From Ramlibacter henchirensis (lineage in GTDB: Bacteria; Pseudomonadota; Gammaproteobacteria; Burkholderiales; Burkholderiaceae_C), in the NCBI RefSeq assembly GCF_004682015.1, contig NZ_SMLM01000001.1, positions 1,178,001 to 1,242,000 of the forward strand: a stretch of DNA of 64,000 nt, given 5' to 3'. Below, piece after piece: positions 35,478 through 44,900 of this stretch (position 1 is its first letter; each line of letters starts with the position of its first letter). A model generated the notes under the pieces. The model saw only the letters and a program-made list of their open reading frames with translations. It was not told the origin of the DNA and did not search any database. A program made the position numbers and the translations under genes.

Positions 35478-35762
35478 TCAGTCCACCACGAGCGGCTGGT
35501 ACTGCGGATGCCGCTCGATGAAGGCGGCCACGAAGGAACAGGACGGCAGGACCTTGCGGCCCTCGCGCTGCGCTTCGTCCAGCGCGAACTTCACGATGCG
35601 CTCGCCGAAGCCGCGGCCCTGGTGTTCCGGCGCGACCTCGGTGTGGACCAGGTCCAGGCGGTCGCCGGATTCGCGGTAGTCGAGGAAGCCGACGACTTTT
35701 CCGCCGGCTTCGGCTTCGAAGCGCCGGCGGCCCGCGTTGCGGCGAACGGTGGGTTGCGTCAC
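35478..35762 (-). CDS. GNAT-like N-acetyltransferase (YidJ/YjdJ type)
   Basis: A 94-residue short acetyltransferase-like protein of the YjdJ group: RFEAEAGGKVVGFLDYRESGDRLDLVHTEVAPEHQGRGFGERIVKFALDEAQREGRKVLPSCSFVAAFIERHPQYQ. The acetyl-CoA loop Q-x-x-G-x-G is present (HQGRGFG). The start is a GTG whose first bases overlap the upstream stop (GTGA at 35759-35762). Substrate unknown. Confidence 0.85.
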   Translation of the reverse strand: MTQPTVRRNAGRRRFEAEAGGKVVGFLDYRESGDRLDLVHTEVAPEHQGRGFGERIVKFALDEAQREGRKVLPSCSFVAAFIERHPQYQPLVVD

Positions 35763-36655
35763 TGGGGCGGGATCTCGTGCGCGGCCGCCGCCGCCACCGC
35801 CTTTGGGGCGGGCACCGTCGGCACCTCGGGTTCGGCCTGCCGCGCGGGGATGGCCTCGGTCCAGTGCGTGACGTCCTCAGGGGTCATCGTGCTGGCCGGC
35901 GTGAGGCGCCCGTCGACGTAGCCCAGCTGTTCGATGTCGTGCAGGTACTGCTCGCGCGACAGCAGCGTGCCGGCGCAGATGTGCGGATCCTGCGCGGGGG
36001 GCTGGCGGATCTCCGTCGCCAGGCGGCTCATGAGTTCTTCCATCACCCACGCGGGAACATGGTGGCGTTCGCCCGGATAGATGAAGCCGAACAGCGTCAG
36101 GTGGGCCAGCAGCACGCGCCAGTTCCCGCCGAAGCGATCGAGCAGCGACGGCCAGTCCAGCCGCTCGGCGTTGACCTGCAGCAGGTGCGCGATGTCGGCG
36201 CCGTCGTAGCGCTCGCGCTCCATGATGAAGGCCTTCGAAAGGAGGCTGTCCTCCATGTTGGCCACGCGCACCGGCACGCCCAGCACGTCGGCTTCGGGGT
36301 TGTCGTGGAACCAGCGGCCGTCCACCGGCGTCACGCCGTTGCCCGAGTTGAAGATGAGGTCGATGAAGTCCTGGCCCGCGTAGACCTTGGCCAGCCAGTG
36401 CGGGTAGGTCAGCTCCGAACGCCAGCCCTCGGCCTGCATGAGCGCGGCCACGCGTTCGTAATCCTCCCGGCGGATGAACAGGTCCAGGTCCTTGGTGGAC
36501 CGCCGGATCCCGGTGTAACAGGCGTGCGCGAAGGCGCCGCCCACGAGGAAGGGCACGCCTGCCTCGGTCAGCACGGTCAGGGCCCGGCGGTAGAACGCGG
36601 CGGTCTCGGGCAGGACCTCTTCCTCGAGGGAAGGCGCGAGCGGCGTGGTGCTCAT
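35759..36655 (-). CDS. Nucleotidyltransferase-fold protein of unknown function
   Basis: A 298-residue protein with a minimal nucleotidyltransferase signature LVGGAFAHACYTGIRRSTKDLDLFIRREDY (GG...TKDLDLF, the GG/DxD core) in the first 80 residues and a helical C-terminal half. The last 40 residues are alanine/proline-rich. It resembles AbiEii- or DUF6036-like proteins used in some toxin-antitoxin modules, but the overlapping partner gene here is an acetyltransferase. Divergent from a metallophosphoesterase with which it may be co-regulated. Confidence 0.68.
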   Translation of the reverse strand: MSTTPLAPSLEEEVLPETAAFYRRALTVLTEAGVPFLVGGAFAHACYTGIRRSTKDLDLFIRREDYERVAALMQAEGWRSELTYPHWLAKVYAGQDFIDLIFNSGNGVTPVDGRWFHDNPEADVLGVPVRVANMEDSLLSKAFIMERERYDGADIAHLLQVNAERLDWPSLLDRFGGNWRVLLAHLTLFGFIYPGERHHVPAWVMEELMSRLATEIRQPPAQDPHICAGTLLSREQYLHDIEQLGYVDGRLTPASTMTPEDVTHWTEAIPARQAEPEVPTVPAPKAVAAAAAHEIPPQ

Positions 36656-36854
36656 TCGACTCCAGTTCCGGATGCTCCGGCGTTGGGGTCAGGTCAGCGT
36701 AACGGCCGGGCCCAGGGCCGCCACCGGCGCCGTGGCTCCAGCAAGCGTCGGCCTGCGCCTACAGATCGCGACGGCGGATGGACATGTCCCGCGCAAGCAT
36801 GGCACGGCAGCATGTGCGGGTCTTCCAGCCCCTGCCTCGACCGCCGCGCCATTC
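36656..36854. promoter_or_regulatory. Divergent intergenic region, nucleotidyltransferase / metallophosphoesterase
   Basis: This 199-base gene-free stretch separates the two divergent starts. No convincing promoter hexamers, operator palindrome or hairpin are visible; the base composition stays high-GC. Confidence 0.25.
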
Positions 36855-37643
36855 ATGCCCAAACCCAAATCCGCCAGCAGCATCCGCTTCGCCGCCGTCG
36901 GCGACATCCACGTCACCAAGGACCACGCGGGCACGCTGCGCGATTTCTTCGCCCAGGCCTCGGACGCCGCCGACGTGCTGCTGCTTTGCGGCGACCTCAC
37001 CGACTACGGGACGGCGGAGGAGGCGAAGGTGCTGGCCGATGAACTGGGCAGCGTTTCGGTGCCGATCGTCGCCGTGCTGGGCAACCATGACCACGAAAGC
37101 GGCACGCCGGAGAAGGTCAGGGAGATCCTCACGCACGCCGGCGTGCGCGTGCTCGATGGCGAGGCCTGCGAGATCGAGGGCGTGGGCATCGCGGGCGCGA
37201 AGGGCTTCGCCGGCGGCTTCGGCCGCGGCTCGCTGGGTTCCTGGGGCGAGCCGGCGATCAAGCTGTTCGTCAAGGAAGCGCTGAACGAGGCCATGAAGCT
37301 GGAGGCCGCGCTCGCCAAGCTGCGCACGTCGCGGCGCATCGCCTTGCTGCACTACTCGCCGATCGCCGGCACCGTGCAGGGCGAGCCGCCGGAGATCTTT
37401 CCCTTCCTCGGCAGCAGCCGGCTGGAAGATCCCCTGCTGCGCTATCCGGTCGACGCGGTGTTCCACGGGCACGCGCACCGGGGCACGATCGAGGCCCGCA
37501 CCGTCAATGGCGTCCCCGTCTACAACGTCGCGCGGCCGCTGCTGCTGCGCAAGCGGCCCGGGCAGGCGCCTTTCTGGCTGTTCGAGCTGCCTCGCGAGGA
37601 GGCGGCCGCCGCGGCGCCGGCCGAAGCCGCCACCACCACCTGA
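36855..37643 (+). CDS. Metallophosphoesterase
   Basis: A 262-residue calcineurin-like phosphoesterase. The metal motifs are in order: GDIHVTKDH (D-x-H), LLLCGDLTDYG (GDxxD), VLGNHDHE (GNHD/E), ALLHYSPIAG and FHGHAHRG (GHxH). A C-terminal alanine-rich tail follows. The ATG at 36855 begins MPKPKSASSIRFAAVGD; no good RBS is visible. Substrate unknown. A small basic protein gene follows 23 bases later on the same strand and likely shares the transcript. Confidence 0.88.
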   Translation: MPKPKSASSIRFAAVGDIHVTKDHAGTLRDFFAQASDAADVLLLCGDLTDYGTAEEAKVLADELGSVSVPIVAVLGNHDHESGTPEKVREILTHAGVRVLDGEACEIEGVGIAGAKGFAGGFGRGSLGSWGEPAIKLFVKEALNEAMKLEAALAKLRTSRRIALLHYSPIAGTVQGEPPEIFPFLGSSRLEDPLLRYPVDAVFHGHAHRGTIEARTVNGVPVYNVARPLLLRKRPGQAPFWLFELPREEAAAAAPAEAATTT

Positions 37644-37666
37644 TGCGAACCTCCAAGGAGCGTGAG

Positions 37667-37858
37667 ATGAACAAGGACAAGCAACCGCGGCGTCCGAGCA
37701 AGGACCTGCCCGCGGACAAGCTGCACCCGGCCAGCGACATGGGCAAGCGCGCCAAGGGCGGCGACAAGTTCGCCAATCCCGGCCAGCCTCGCCGCATGAA
37801 GGGCAGCGACCAGGCCGGGGCGCCGGCCACGACCGGCACGGGCAAGAAAGCCCGCTGA
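37667..37858 (+). CDS. Small basic hydrophilic protein, 63 residues
   Basis: A short lysine/arginine/proline-rich protein: MNKDKQPRRPSKDLPADKLHPASDMGKRAKGGDKF, low in hydrophobic residues and probably disordered. AAGGAG sits six bases before the ATG and the coding frame has normal high-GC third positions, which support it as a real gene. No family recognised. Its composition resembles stress-related small proteins, but this is only an impression. Confidence 0.6.
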   Translation: MNKDKQPRRPSKDLPADKLHPASDMGKRAKGGDKFANPGQPRRMKGSDQAGAPATTGTGKKAR

Positions 37859-37867
37859 CGTCCTCCG

Positions 37868-38998
37868 TCAAGGGGCTTTGCGACCCGCCGCCAGCATGCC
37901 GGCCGTGAGCCCAAAGGCCGCAATGCGCGCCGGCAAGGGTTCGCCGCGGATGAGGGCGGCGCAAGCCTCGCCCATCGCGGGCGACGTCTGGATGCCGTAG
38001 CCGCCCTGGGCCGCCACCCAGAAGAAGCGCGGCGCCTGCTCGTCCCAGCCGCCCACCAGGTCGCCGTCGGGCACGAACGAGCGCAGGCCGGCCCAGGTGC
38101 GCGTGGGGCGGCGGATGGTCATCGTCGTCATGGTCTGGATGCGGTCGATCGCGATCGCGATGTCCAGCTCCTCCGGCTGCACGTCGTGCGGGTCCACCGG
38201 ATCGACGTTGGCCGGCGAGCCGAGCAGCATCCCGGCATCGGGCTTGAAGTACCAGTCCTCGCCCGCGCCGGCCGTCAGCGGCCATCTCGAGACGTCCACG
38301 CCCGGCGGCGGCGCGAAGATGAAGGCCGAGCGGCGCTTCGGTTGCAGGCCGAGGGGCCGGGCGCCGGCGAGCTGCCCCAGCACATCGGCCCAGGCGCCGG
38401 CGGCGTTCACCAGCGCCGGCGCGCCGAAGGTGCCGGCAGCGGTCTCCACCGTCCAGGCGGTCCCGTCGTGCCGCAGGGCGCGCACCTCGGCGTCGGTCAC
38501 GATGCGCCCGCCCGAGCGCCGCACGCCGCGCAGGTAGCCCTGGTGGATCGCATGCACGTCCATGTCGGCCGCATCGGGCTCATAGGCTGCCCCGACCACC
38601 ATTTCCGGACGCAGCACCGGCGTGATCTCGCAAGCTTCCGCGGACGTGAGCAGGCGGCCATGCGGGGACAGCTGCCGCAGCACGTCCCAATGCGCCTGCA
38701 GCTGCGCCTCCTGGCCGTGGGTGGCGACGAACATCGCGCCGCGCGGCCCCAGCACCGGCTGGTCGGCGAAGCCGGGCGGCGGCGCTTCGAGGAAGGCGCG
38801 GCTGGCCATCGTCAGCGCGCGCACCTGCGCCGTGCCGTAGCTTTCCATGAAGAGCGCCGCCGAGCGCCCGGTCGAGTGGTAGCCGGGTTGCGACTCGCGC
38901 TCGAGCACAAGCACCCGCGCGTCCCTCGCGAGCCAGTACGCCACCGAGGCGCCGGCGATGCCGGCGCCCACCACGATGAAGTCCGCATGCAGGTCCAT
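37868..38998 (-). CDS. FAD-dependent oxidoreductase, D-arginine dehydrogenase-like
   Basis: A 376-residue DAO-family flavoprotein. The N-terminal Rossmann motif is ADFIVVGAGIAGASVAYWLARDARVLVLERE. The segment QPGYHSTGRSAALFMESYG closely matches the D-arginine dehydrogenase type from Pseudomonas (from memory), and the C-terminus has FFWVAAQGGYGIQTSPAMGE. Length fits that enzyme (about 375). It would oxidise a D-amino acid to the imino acid and pass electrons to the respiratory chain. Substrate assignment is inference. Convergent with the small basic protein gene. Confidence 0.85.
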   Translation of the reverse strand: MDLHADFIVVGAGIAGASVAYWLARDARVLVLERESQPGYHSTGRSAALFMESYGTAQVRALTMASRAFLEAPPPGFADQPVLGPRGAMFVATHGQEAQLQAHWDVLRQLSPHGRLLTSAEACEITPVLRPEMVVGAAYEPDAADMDVHAIHQGYLRGVRRSGGRIVTDAEVRALRHDGTAWTVETAAGTFGAPALVNAAGAWADVLGQLAGARPLGLQPKRRSAFIFAPPPGVDVSRWPLTAGAGEDWYFKPDAGMLLGSPANVDPVDPHDVQPEELDIAIAIDRIQTMTTMTIRRPTRTWAGLRSFVPDGDLVGGWDEQAPRFFWVAAQGGYGIQTSPAMGEACAALIRGEPLPARIAAFGLTAGMLAAGRKAP

Positions 38999-39044
38999 GG
39001 CCGGATGCTAGTGCAGCCGGCCCGGACCCGCCCGCAGGAGCGCG

Positions 39045-39602
39045 TCAGAGCGAGAGCAGCCTCTGGAAGAACGAGCGGTAACCGCGCAGGGCGACGCGCA
39101 GGTCTTCGGTGTTGGGCTGCGCGTCGTGCCCGAGCCCGGCCTCGAGGCGGGCTCGCTGGTCGGCGAAGCTCGCGGCCAGGCTCTTCATCACCTCGGCCAC
39201 CAGTTCGTCGGCCTGCTGCACCGCGCGGCGCGGGTCGTCCACGAAGCCGATCTGCACCTGGTCCCAGCGGCCGCGGAAGTCCGCGGCGACCTGCGGCGGG
39301 AACAGCGCGGCGAGCTGCTCGGCGGCGCCGGGGCCCATCGCGCCCTCGGGGCGGGCGCGGGCGGTCTCGCCGTGCAACGCGTCGGGCGGTTGCTGCTCGC
39401 GCGGCTGCTGCATGGTCGTCGCATCCTGCGGCGGGCGTTGCTGCGGCATGCCTTGCGCAGGCATGCCGCCTTGCGGCGGCTGGCCCTCGGGCCGGCGCGC
39501 GCTGTCCTGTGTGGAGGCGGCGGCGCGGTCCGCCGGGACTTCGCGGTGGTGTCCCGCCACGAGGTCGGCGGTGCCTGGGCGGTCGTGTTCGTCGCGGCTC
39601 AT
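39045..39602 (-). CDS. Protein of unknown function, paralogue of upstream gene; Q/P-rich N-terminus
   Basis: A 185-residue protein in two parts. The N-terminal half is hydrophilic and rich in Gln, Pro, Met and Gly (GGMPAQGMPQQRPPQ), probably disordered. The C-terminal half (about 95-185) holds a helical domain: FRGRWDQVQIGFVDDPRRAVQQADELVAEVMKSLA, ending LRVALRGYRSFFQRLL. That domain is clearly related to one in the gene upstream (W-x-x-VQ-x-x-FVD-x-P motif). Its ATG overlaps the upstream stop (ATGA at 39599-39602), so they form a coupled pair. Confidence 0.65.
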   Translation of the reverse strand: MSRDEHDRPGTADLVAGHHREVPADRAAASTQDSARRPEGQPPQGGMPAQGMPQQRPPQDATTMQQPREQQPPDALHGETARARPEGAMGPGAAEQLAALFPPQVAADFRGRWDQVQIGFVDDPRRAVQQADELVAEVMKSLAASFADQRARLEAGLGHDAQPNTEDLRVALRGYRSFFQRLLSL

Positions 39603-40180
39603 GATTGCGTCCTCATTCCGGGGTGGTGCGGCGTGTCGTGCCGCTCGGGCGAGTCGACCTCGAGCAGTTCGTCGAACAGCGCGCGGTAGTGGATGACGGC
39701 CTGCCGGCGGCCCTCGGTATCGACCTCGCCGCGGTGATCCCGCTCGGCGATCGCGTGGGCCGCGCGGTAGTGCTCGACCACGCCGGGGTGGTGCACGGAG
39801 ATGTCGGCCGCGCTGCGCTCGAAGTCGCCCATCGGGTAGCCGCGCTTTTGCATCAGGTCGCGCACCAGCGCGTCCGCCTCGGCCAGCGCGCCCTGCGGGT
39901 TGTCGACGAAGCGCGCCTGCACCGAGCGCCAGGCCTGGGTGAAGCGCTGCGCGTCGTCGGCCGAGAGCGGCACGATGTTCAGCTTGTCGACCCGCTTGCG
40001 GCGGGCCATCAGTTCCGCCTCGGCCTTGTCGCGGCTGCCGAGGGTTTCGACCGTGCGGCCGTACTCCGGCCCGAAGTCGCGCTGCAGGTGGCTCGATTGC
40101 CTCTTGCGCCACAACAGCACCAGGGCGACGGCGACCAGGGCAAGGATCACCAGCCCCACCAACAACGACTCAGTGTCCAT
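39599..40180 (-). CDS. Membrane-anchored protein of unknown function, paralogue of downstream gene
   Basis: A 193-residue protein with one N-terminal transmembrane helix (ESLLVGLVILALVAVALVLLW, residues 4-24), then a basic stretch and a soluble domain: FTQAWRSVQARFVDNPQGALAEADALVRDLMQKRG, then VEHYRAAHAIAERDHRGEVDTEGRRQAVIHYRALFDELLE. The domain is shared with the next gene. ATG at 40180 chosen because AGGAG-like AAGGCTCC (reverse strand GGAGCC) precedes it and the helix starts there. Function unknown. Confidence 0.7.
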   Translation of the reverse strand: MDTESLLVGLVILALVAVALVLLWRKRQSSHLQRDFGPEYGRTVETLGSRDKAEAELMARRKRVDKLNIVPLSADDAQRFTQAWRSVQARFVDNPQGALAEADALVRDLMQKRGYPMGDFERSAADISVHHPGVVEHYRAAHAIAERDHRGEVDTEGRRQAVIHYRALFDELLEVDSPERHDTPHHPGMRTQS

Positions 40181-40339
40181 GGAAGGCTCCTGTGTGAGGG
40201 GGACACTTCCAACGTAGGCAAAGGCCACGGCCGCGACTGTCGGAGCAGGCGACGCGCGGGCATGGCCGCGCGGTCCCGTGGACGGTAGGACGGGTCCGGC
40301 CTGATGCGCGCCTCGCCCGACCTGCTGAGCCGCGCCGGC
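40181..40339. promoter_or_regulatory. Intergenic region upstream of the paralogue pair
   Basis: This 159-base high-GC region carries the promoter of the paralogue pair and the 3' flank of gloA. No distinct promoter or terminator is visible. Confidence 0.25.
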
Positions 40340-40726
40340 TCAGGCGTCGCGCTGGATCAGCTCGATCTTGTACCCGTCGGGATCGGTGACGAAGGCGATC
40401 ACGGTGCTGCCGCCCTTCACCGGCCCGGGCTCGCGCGTGATGCTGCCGCCGGCCGCGCGGATCCTGTCGCAGGCCGCGTAGACGTCGGGCACGCCCAGCG
40501 CGATGTGGCCGTAAGCCGTGCCCATCTCGTAGCTGGACACGCCGTGGTTGTAGGTGAGCTCGATCTCGGCATGCTCGGGGTTGGTGCCGTAGCCGACGAA
40601 GGCCAGCGAGTACTTCTGCTCGGGCCGCTCGGTGATGCGCAGCAGCTTCATGCCGAGTACGCGGGTGTAGAAGTCGATCGACCGCTGCAGGTCGCCGACG
40701 CGCAGCATGGTGTGGAGGAGTCGCAT
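40340..40726 (-). CDS. gloA: Lactoylglutathione lyase (glyoxalase I)
   Basis: A 128-residue enzyme converting the methylglyoxal-glutathione adduct to S-lactoylglutathione. Motifs: [58 protein letters not shown] and [14 protein letters not shown]. Metal ligands are the expected His (LLHTM), Glu (AEIELT), His (YGHIA) and Glu (KIELI), as in the nickel-type bacterial enzymes. The ATG at 40726 gives the canonical N-terminus. Confidence 0.95.
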   Translation of the reverse strand: MRLLHTMLRVGDLQRSIDFYTRVLGMKLLRITERPEQKYSLAFVGYGTNPEHAEIELTYNHGVSSYEMGTAYGHIALGVPDVYAACDRIRAAGGSITREPGPVKGGSTVIAFVTDPDGYKIELIQRDA

Positions 40727-40819
40727 GGCGCGATTATCCGCAGGCCCGTTCGATCGCGCCGACGCCGCGCATGGGCCGTTTCCCACGCCGCCCCGCGCGC
40801 GGCGGTGTCAGAGTGGCGC

Positions 40820-41539
40820 ATGGCTTCCGGTTGGACCCGCCGCGGTTTCGGTGCGCTCACGGCCGCGCTGGCCGCAGGCGGAAAGACGTGGGCCCAGGAG
40901 GGCCGCATGTTCACGATCCACACCTTCGGCGACTCCATCCTCGACTGTGCCCGCTACAACGACCGCGGCGTGCACCCCGGCCAGCTAATCGTGCGCAACG
41001 ACGATTCGCTGTTCCCCGATTTCAGGGGCCGCGACGTGGCTTCGCAGCGGCCGGCCCGGCTCGACCACCGCGCGGTCGACGGGGCGACGGTCGAGGGCCT
41101 GGCTTCGCAGACGAGGGGGCTCGCGCCGGACGACAGCGGTGTCGCGCTGCTCACCATCGGCGGCAACGACCTGCTGCGCGGGCTGGCCTCGGATTCAGGC
41201 CCGGGCTTGCGGCGGTTCGAATCGCGGCTCGACGTTTTCCTTCGCGGCCTGCGCGTCGGCCCGGTGCTGATCGGGACCGTGTACGACCCGACCTTCGGCG
41301 ACGACAGCCGCAACTTCCTGGGCGTGGAGGCGCGGGTGGCGCGGGCCAACCACCGGCGCGTCAACGAAGTGCTGGCCGCCGCGGCGAGCCGGCATGGCGC
41401 GCTGGTGGACATCCACGCGCACTTCCTGACGGGCGATCCGTCCTGGTACGTCCACACGATCGAGCCGAGCCTGCGGGGGGCGTCGGAGGTGCGGCGCGCG
41501 TTCCTGCCGCAGGTGCTGGCGCACGCAGGCCTGCGCTGA
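40820..41539 (+). CDS. SGNH/GDSL-family hydrolase with Tat-like signal
   Basis: A 239-residue exported hydrolase. Residues 1-26 form a twin-arginine signal (GWTRRGFGALTAALAAGGKTWA). The SGNH blocks follow: FGDSILDCARYN (nucleophile Ser), GGNDLLRG (Gly/Asn oxyanion residues) and DIHAHFLTG carrying the late catalytic Asp/His. Likely an esterase or acyl-hydrolase acting in the periplasm; substrate unknown. DUF1810 starts seven bases after the stop, suggesting a shared transcript. Confidence 0.85.
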   Translation: MASGWTRRGFGALTAALAAGGKTWAQEGRMFTIHTFGDSILDCARYNDRGVHPGQLIVRNDDSLFPDFRGRDVASQRPARLDHRAVDGATVEGLASQTRGLAPDDSGVALLTIGGNDLLRGLASDSGPGLRRFESRLDVFLRGLRVGPVLIGTVYDPTFGDDSRNFLGVEARVARANHRRVNEVLAAAASRHGALVDIHAHFLTGDPSWYVHTIEPSLRGASEVRRAFLPQVLAHAGLR

Positions 41540-41546
41540 TCGGACC

Positions 41547-41975
41547 ATGAGCGCAGACCCCTTCCACCTCGAGCGCTTCGTGCAAGCGCAGGAGCCCGTG
41601 TGGTCGTCCGTGTGCGATGAGCTGCGGGCGGGCAGGAAGCAGAGCCACTGGATGTGGTTCGTGTTCCCGCAGCTGGCGGTGCTGGGACGCAGTTCCATGG
41701 CGAAGCATTACGGGCTTTCAGGCCTGCAGGAGGCGAAGGCGTATCTCGCGCATCCGGTGCTCGGACCGCGCCTGCGCAGCTGCTGCGAGATGCTCTTGCG
41801 GGTGCAAGGCCGCACGGCGGAGGACATCTTCGGCGGCATCGATGCGATGAAGCTGCGGTCTTGCCTGACCTTGTTCATGGAAACGGCGCGGGACGAGATG
41901 GTGTTTCGCGAGTGCCTGGTCAAGTTCTTCGCGGGCGACGTCGATCCGTTCACCACGGGACAGGTGGGCGGCTAG
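41547..41975 (+). CDS. DUF1810-family protein
   Basis: A 142-residue cytoplasmic protein of the DUF1810 family: FHLERFVQAQEPVWSSVCDELRAGRKQSHWMWFVFPQL, GLSGLQEAKAYLAHPVLGPRLRSC and DAMKLRSCLTLF. The family is calpastatin-like in name only in some databases and has no established activity. Full length. It ends 12 bases before the convergent RHS gene stop. Confidence 0.88.
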   Translation: MSADPFHLERFVQAQEPVWSSVCDELRAGRKQSHWMWFVFPQLAVLGRSSMAKHYGLSGLQEAKAYLAHPVLGPRLRSCCEMLLRVQGRTAEDIFGGIDAMKLRSCLTLFMETARDEMVFRECLVKFFAGDVDPFTTGQVGG

Positions 41976-41987
41976 ACTGAACTTTAC

Positions 41988-44900
41988 CTAGTCGCCGTGA
42001 GTGAGTTCGCACATGGCCTTGCAGCTTTGCACGTCGCGCAGGGTCGAGTATGTGCCGTATGCGGTGGTGCCAAGACCAGCAAGCAAGAGCAATGGATGAC
42101 GACCATCTGGATCCACGTGTCTAAGTGGATCAAGCTTTGCGTAGTTGAATCGGTTCAGACGGCCAGGTAGACCGATTGGGTCCGCCTGCGTGTATCGCCC
42201 ATCCTTGGCGTGATACCACCGGAACAGGTTGTTGGACAGTCCGGCCGCCTCTTCATCCTCCTGCTGCCCCGGAAAGCGCAAACCGAACTCGATCGGCTCA
42301 GTGCGCCTCAGATGCGGCAGCCCGTTGGCGGCCCTTTGCACCAAGGGGCCGGTCGGCTTGTTGCCCCCGAATGCGCTGTACGGCCACTGCCACACCGGGC
42401 GCTTCTCTTGATCCGTCACCAGCCGTGGCGTGCCCAGATGATCGGTATGTACGGCATAGAGCTTGCCGTTTCGGACGAAGCCGACGGGGATCGCCGAACC
42501 GTCCTCAAGGGGCAGCCAGATGTACTCGGTGCGGCCGGCGCCTCGCGCGGAGCCGTTGTCGTATTCGCCCAGCAACGCCCAAGCGGGTAGCTCTCCGTCT
42601 CCATAGAGGTACACCCTACCGAGTAGCGCATCGGCCTGCGTTGGAGTGAACAGCCACCCGAATCGCCCTTTGAGCCAGGCCACGAACCCTTCGCCCAGCG
42701 CCTGCGGCCTGGGTGGCTCGGCGTCCGGACTGGGCTCGCTGCGGAAGACCCGCTGGCCCGCGGCGTTGTGCAGGTAGCGCACCGTCACGGGTTCTCCGCT
42801 CTGTGCGGCCCGCATCCTGGACAGCCGGTTCGCCGCGTCGTACTCGAACTCGTGCAGACCGTCGTTCGTAAGGGAGCCGTTCGCGTCCAGCGTGTAAGTC
42901 ACCGTGGCGCTCGCGGCGGACACCGGTTTGCCGTTCTGGACGATCTCGGCGGTTTGCGTGAGGCCCAACATCCGGTTGCTGGCCGGGTCGATGTTGAGCA
43001 CTTGCCGCGTCGTCCGAGTCAGGCCACCCTCTTCGAACTCGCCCTCCAGGTCGATGTCGCTCGTGACGCTGTCGGTGGCCGTCAGCCGGTTTCCGTTCGG
43101 GTCGTGGTCGTACTGGGTGCTCGCCCCAGGTCGCTCGAACCGGTTTAGACGATCTCGGCTGTCGTACCCCGCGGTCCAGGACAAGGAGATCGGCGTGAAC
43201 GTTTCCGCGCCGCCCTCGGCATTGCGCACCCAAAGCTTCTGACTGATGCCCGTGATGCGGCTGGCGGCATCGTGGATGTACTCCGCGAACTCGTTAAACG
43301 TCATGCGGCCGTCCAGGTCGAAGTAGCGCGAAGCCAGGTCACCGTTGCTCCATTGCCAGGATCTTGGCTGGCCCAGGGCGGTATGCGTCAGGTTGCTCAC
43401 GAACGGCTTGATGTTGGGGACGAGGCCCGGCAACTGCGCATCGATGCCCGTGACCCTACCTTGGTCCCGCCTGTAATAGATCCTCAAACCGCTCGGGTAG
43501 TAAACAGCGAGAAGACGGCCCTGGCGGTAGCGGTAGACCACGGTATGCCGACTGGGATTGGTCGGGTTGTCGTTAACGGTCTGCGATTTGGAGACGACGC
43601 GACCGTGCCCGTCATGCTCGAAACGGGTGGAGCCTGCCGCGTCGTCCATGCGCACCAAGTCTCCGGCCTCGTTGTACTCGAGGAACGCCGTCTGCCCGTC
43701 AGCGCTGCGGATCTGCCGGGGCCGCCCCAACGGGTCCCGGTCGATCGTGGTGAGCTGGCCCTTGGCGTCCTCGATCGCCACCACGTCGCCGAGGGCATCA
43801 CGGGTGTACGCGAGCGTGCCGATATCCGGGCTGGTCTCGCTGACGACCTCGCCAAAGGCGTTGTAGCGGTATCGCGTCCCGACCCCCTTGGGATCGGTCA
43901 CGTCCGTCAGCTGGTCCAGGGGGTTCCAGGCCTGCATGGCCGAGGCGTTGTCCGGGAAGGTGGTGGCGGTCAATCGGCGCAAGCCGTCGAGGGCGCGGTG
44001 CGTGGTCTGGTTCAGCGGGTCGGTGATGCTGGTCGCCTGGCCGTTGGCGTCGTAGGCCAACGTCGTGGTCTGTCCTCTTGCGCCCTGCAAAGCGACCACC
44101 CGGCCCAGTTCGTTGATGACGCTTGCCGTCACGCGGGCCAGCTGCCCGGTCTCGTCCCGCACTTCCTCCCTCACCCGGTTCCCAGCGGCGTCGAGGGTGT
44201 ACTGCACTTCGACCCCGCGGCTGTCCGTCAAGCCGGTCAGCCGCCTGGCGGCGTCATACGCGTAGATGACGCTGTAGCCGTCTGGCCTCTGCACGCTGTC
44301 GGGATCGACCGCCTCGCTGTAGGCGTTGGAGCGGAAGTAGTCGTAGAACGTGGTCTCGTCTCCCACCGTGTCGCTTGTCACGCGATGACGCGCATCCCGG
44401 ACGTAGGAGCGCGTTGCGCGCCCGGGGCGGCTCTCGGTCAGGACGAAGCCCACCGGGTCGTACGTGTAGCGTGTTTCCTGTCCCATCGGATCGACCACGC
44501 TGACGCGGTTGCCTTGCGCATCATGCGCGTACCGCCACAAGCCGCCGCGCGGATCGGTCATGGTGTCGGCGAGGCCGAGCGCGTTGTACGTCCACCGCCA
44601 GGTTCTCTGCTGGCCCGTCTGCGTATCGGTCAATGTCTTGCCGAGCGTATTACCCAGGCTGTCATAACCGTACTCGGTGTTCCTGCCCGGCTCGATCACG
44701 CGCAGGGGCACTCGCAACGTTGGATGCCACTCGATCTGAACCTGTCGCTGTTCCGGCCGCCCTTGTGCCTGCGTCACGACTGTGGGCAGCTTGCGTGGGT
44801 CATAGGCGAAGGACGTGCTCACGCCCAGATAGTCCCGGCTTTCCAGCACCAGGCCGCTGGTGCCGTCGACGATCCTGTCCGCCGCATCGCCGATGCAATC

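Noticed and set aside
35478..36655. Nucleotidyltransferase plus acetyltransferase as a toxin-antitoxin module
   Set aside because: The nucleotidyltransferase resembles AbiEii-like proteins only in its short core and the partner is a general GNAT-like protein; there is no antitoxin-like DNA-binding gene.
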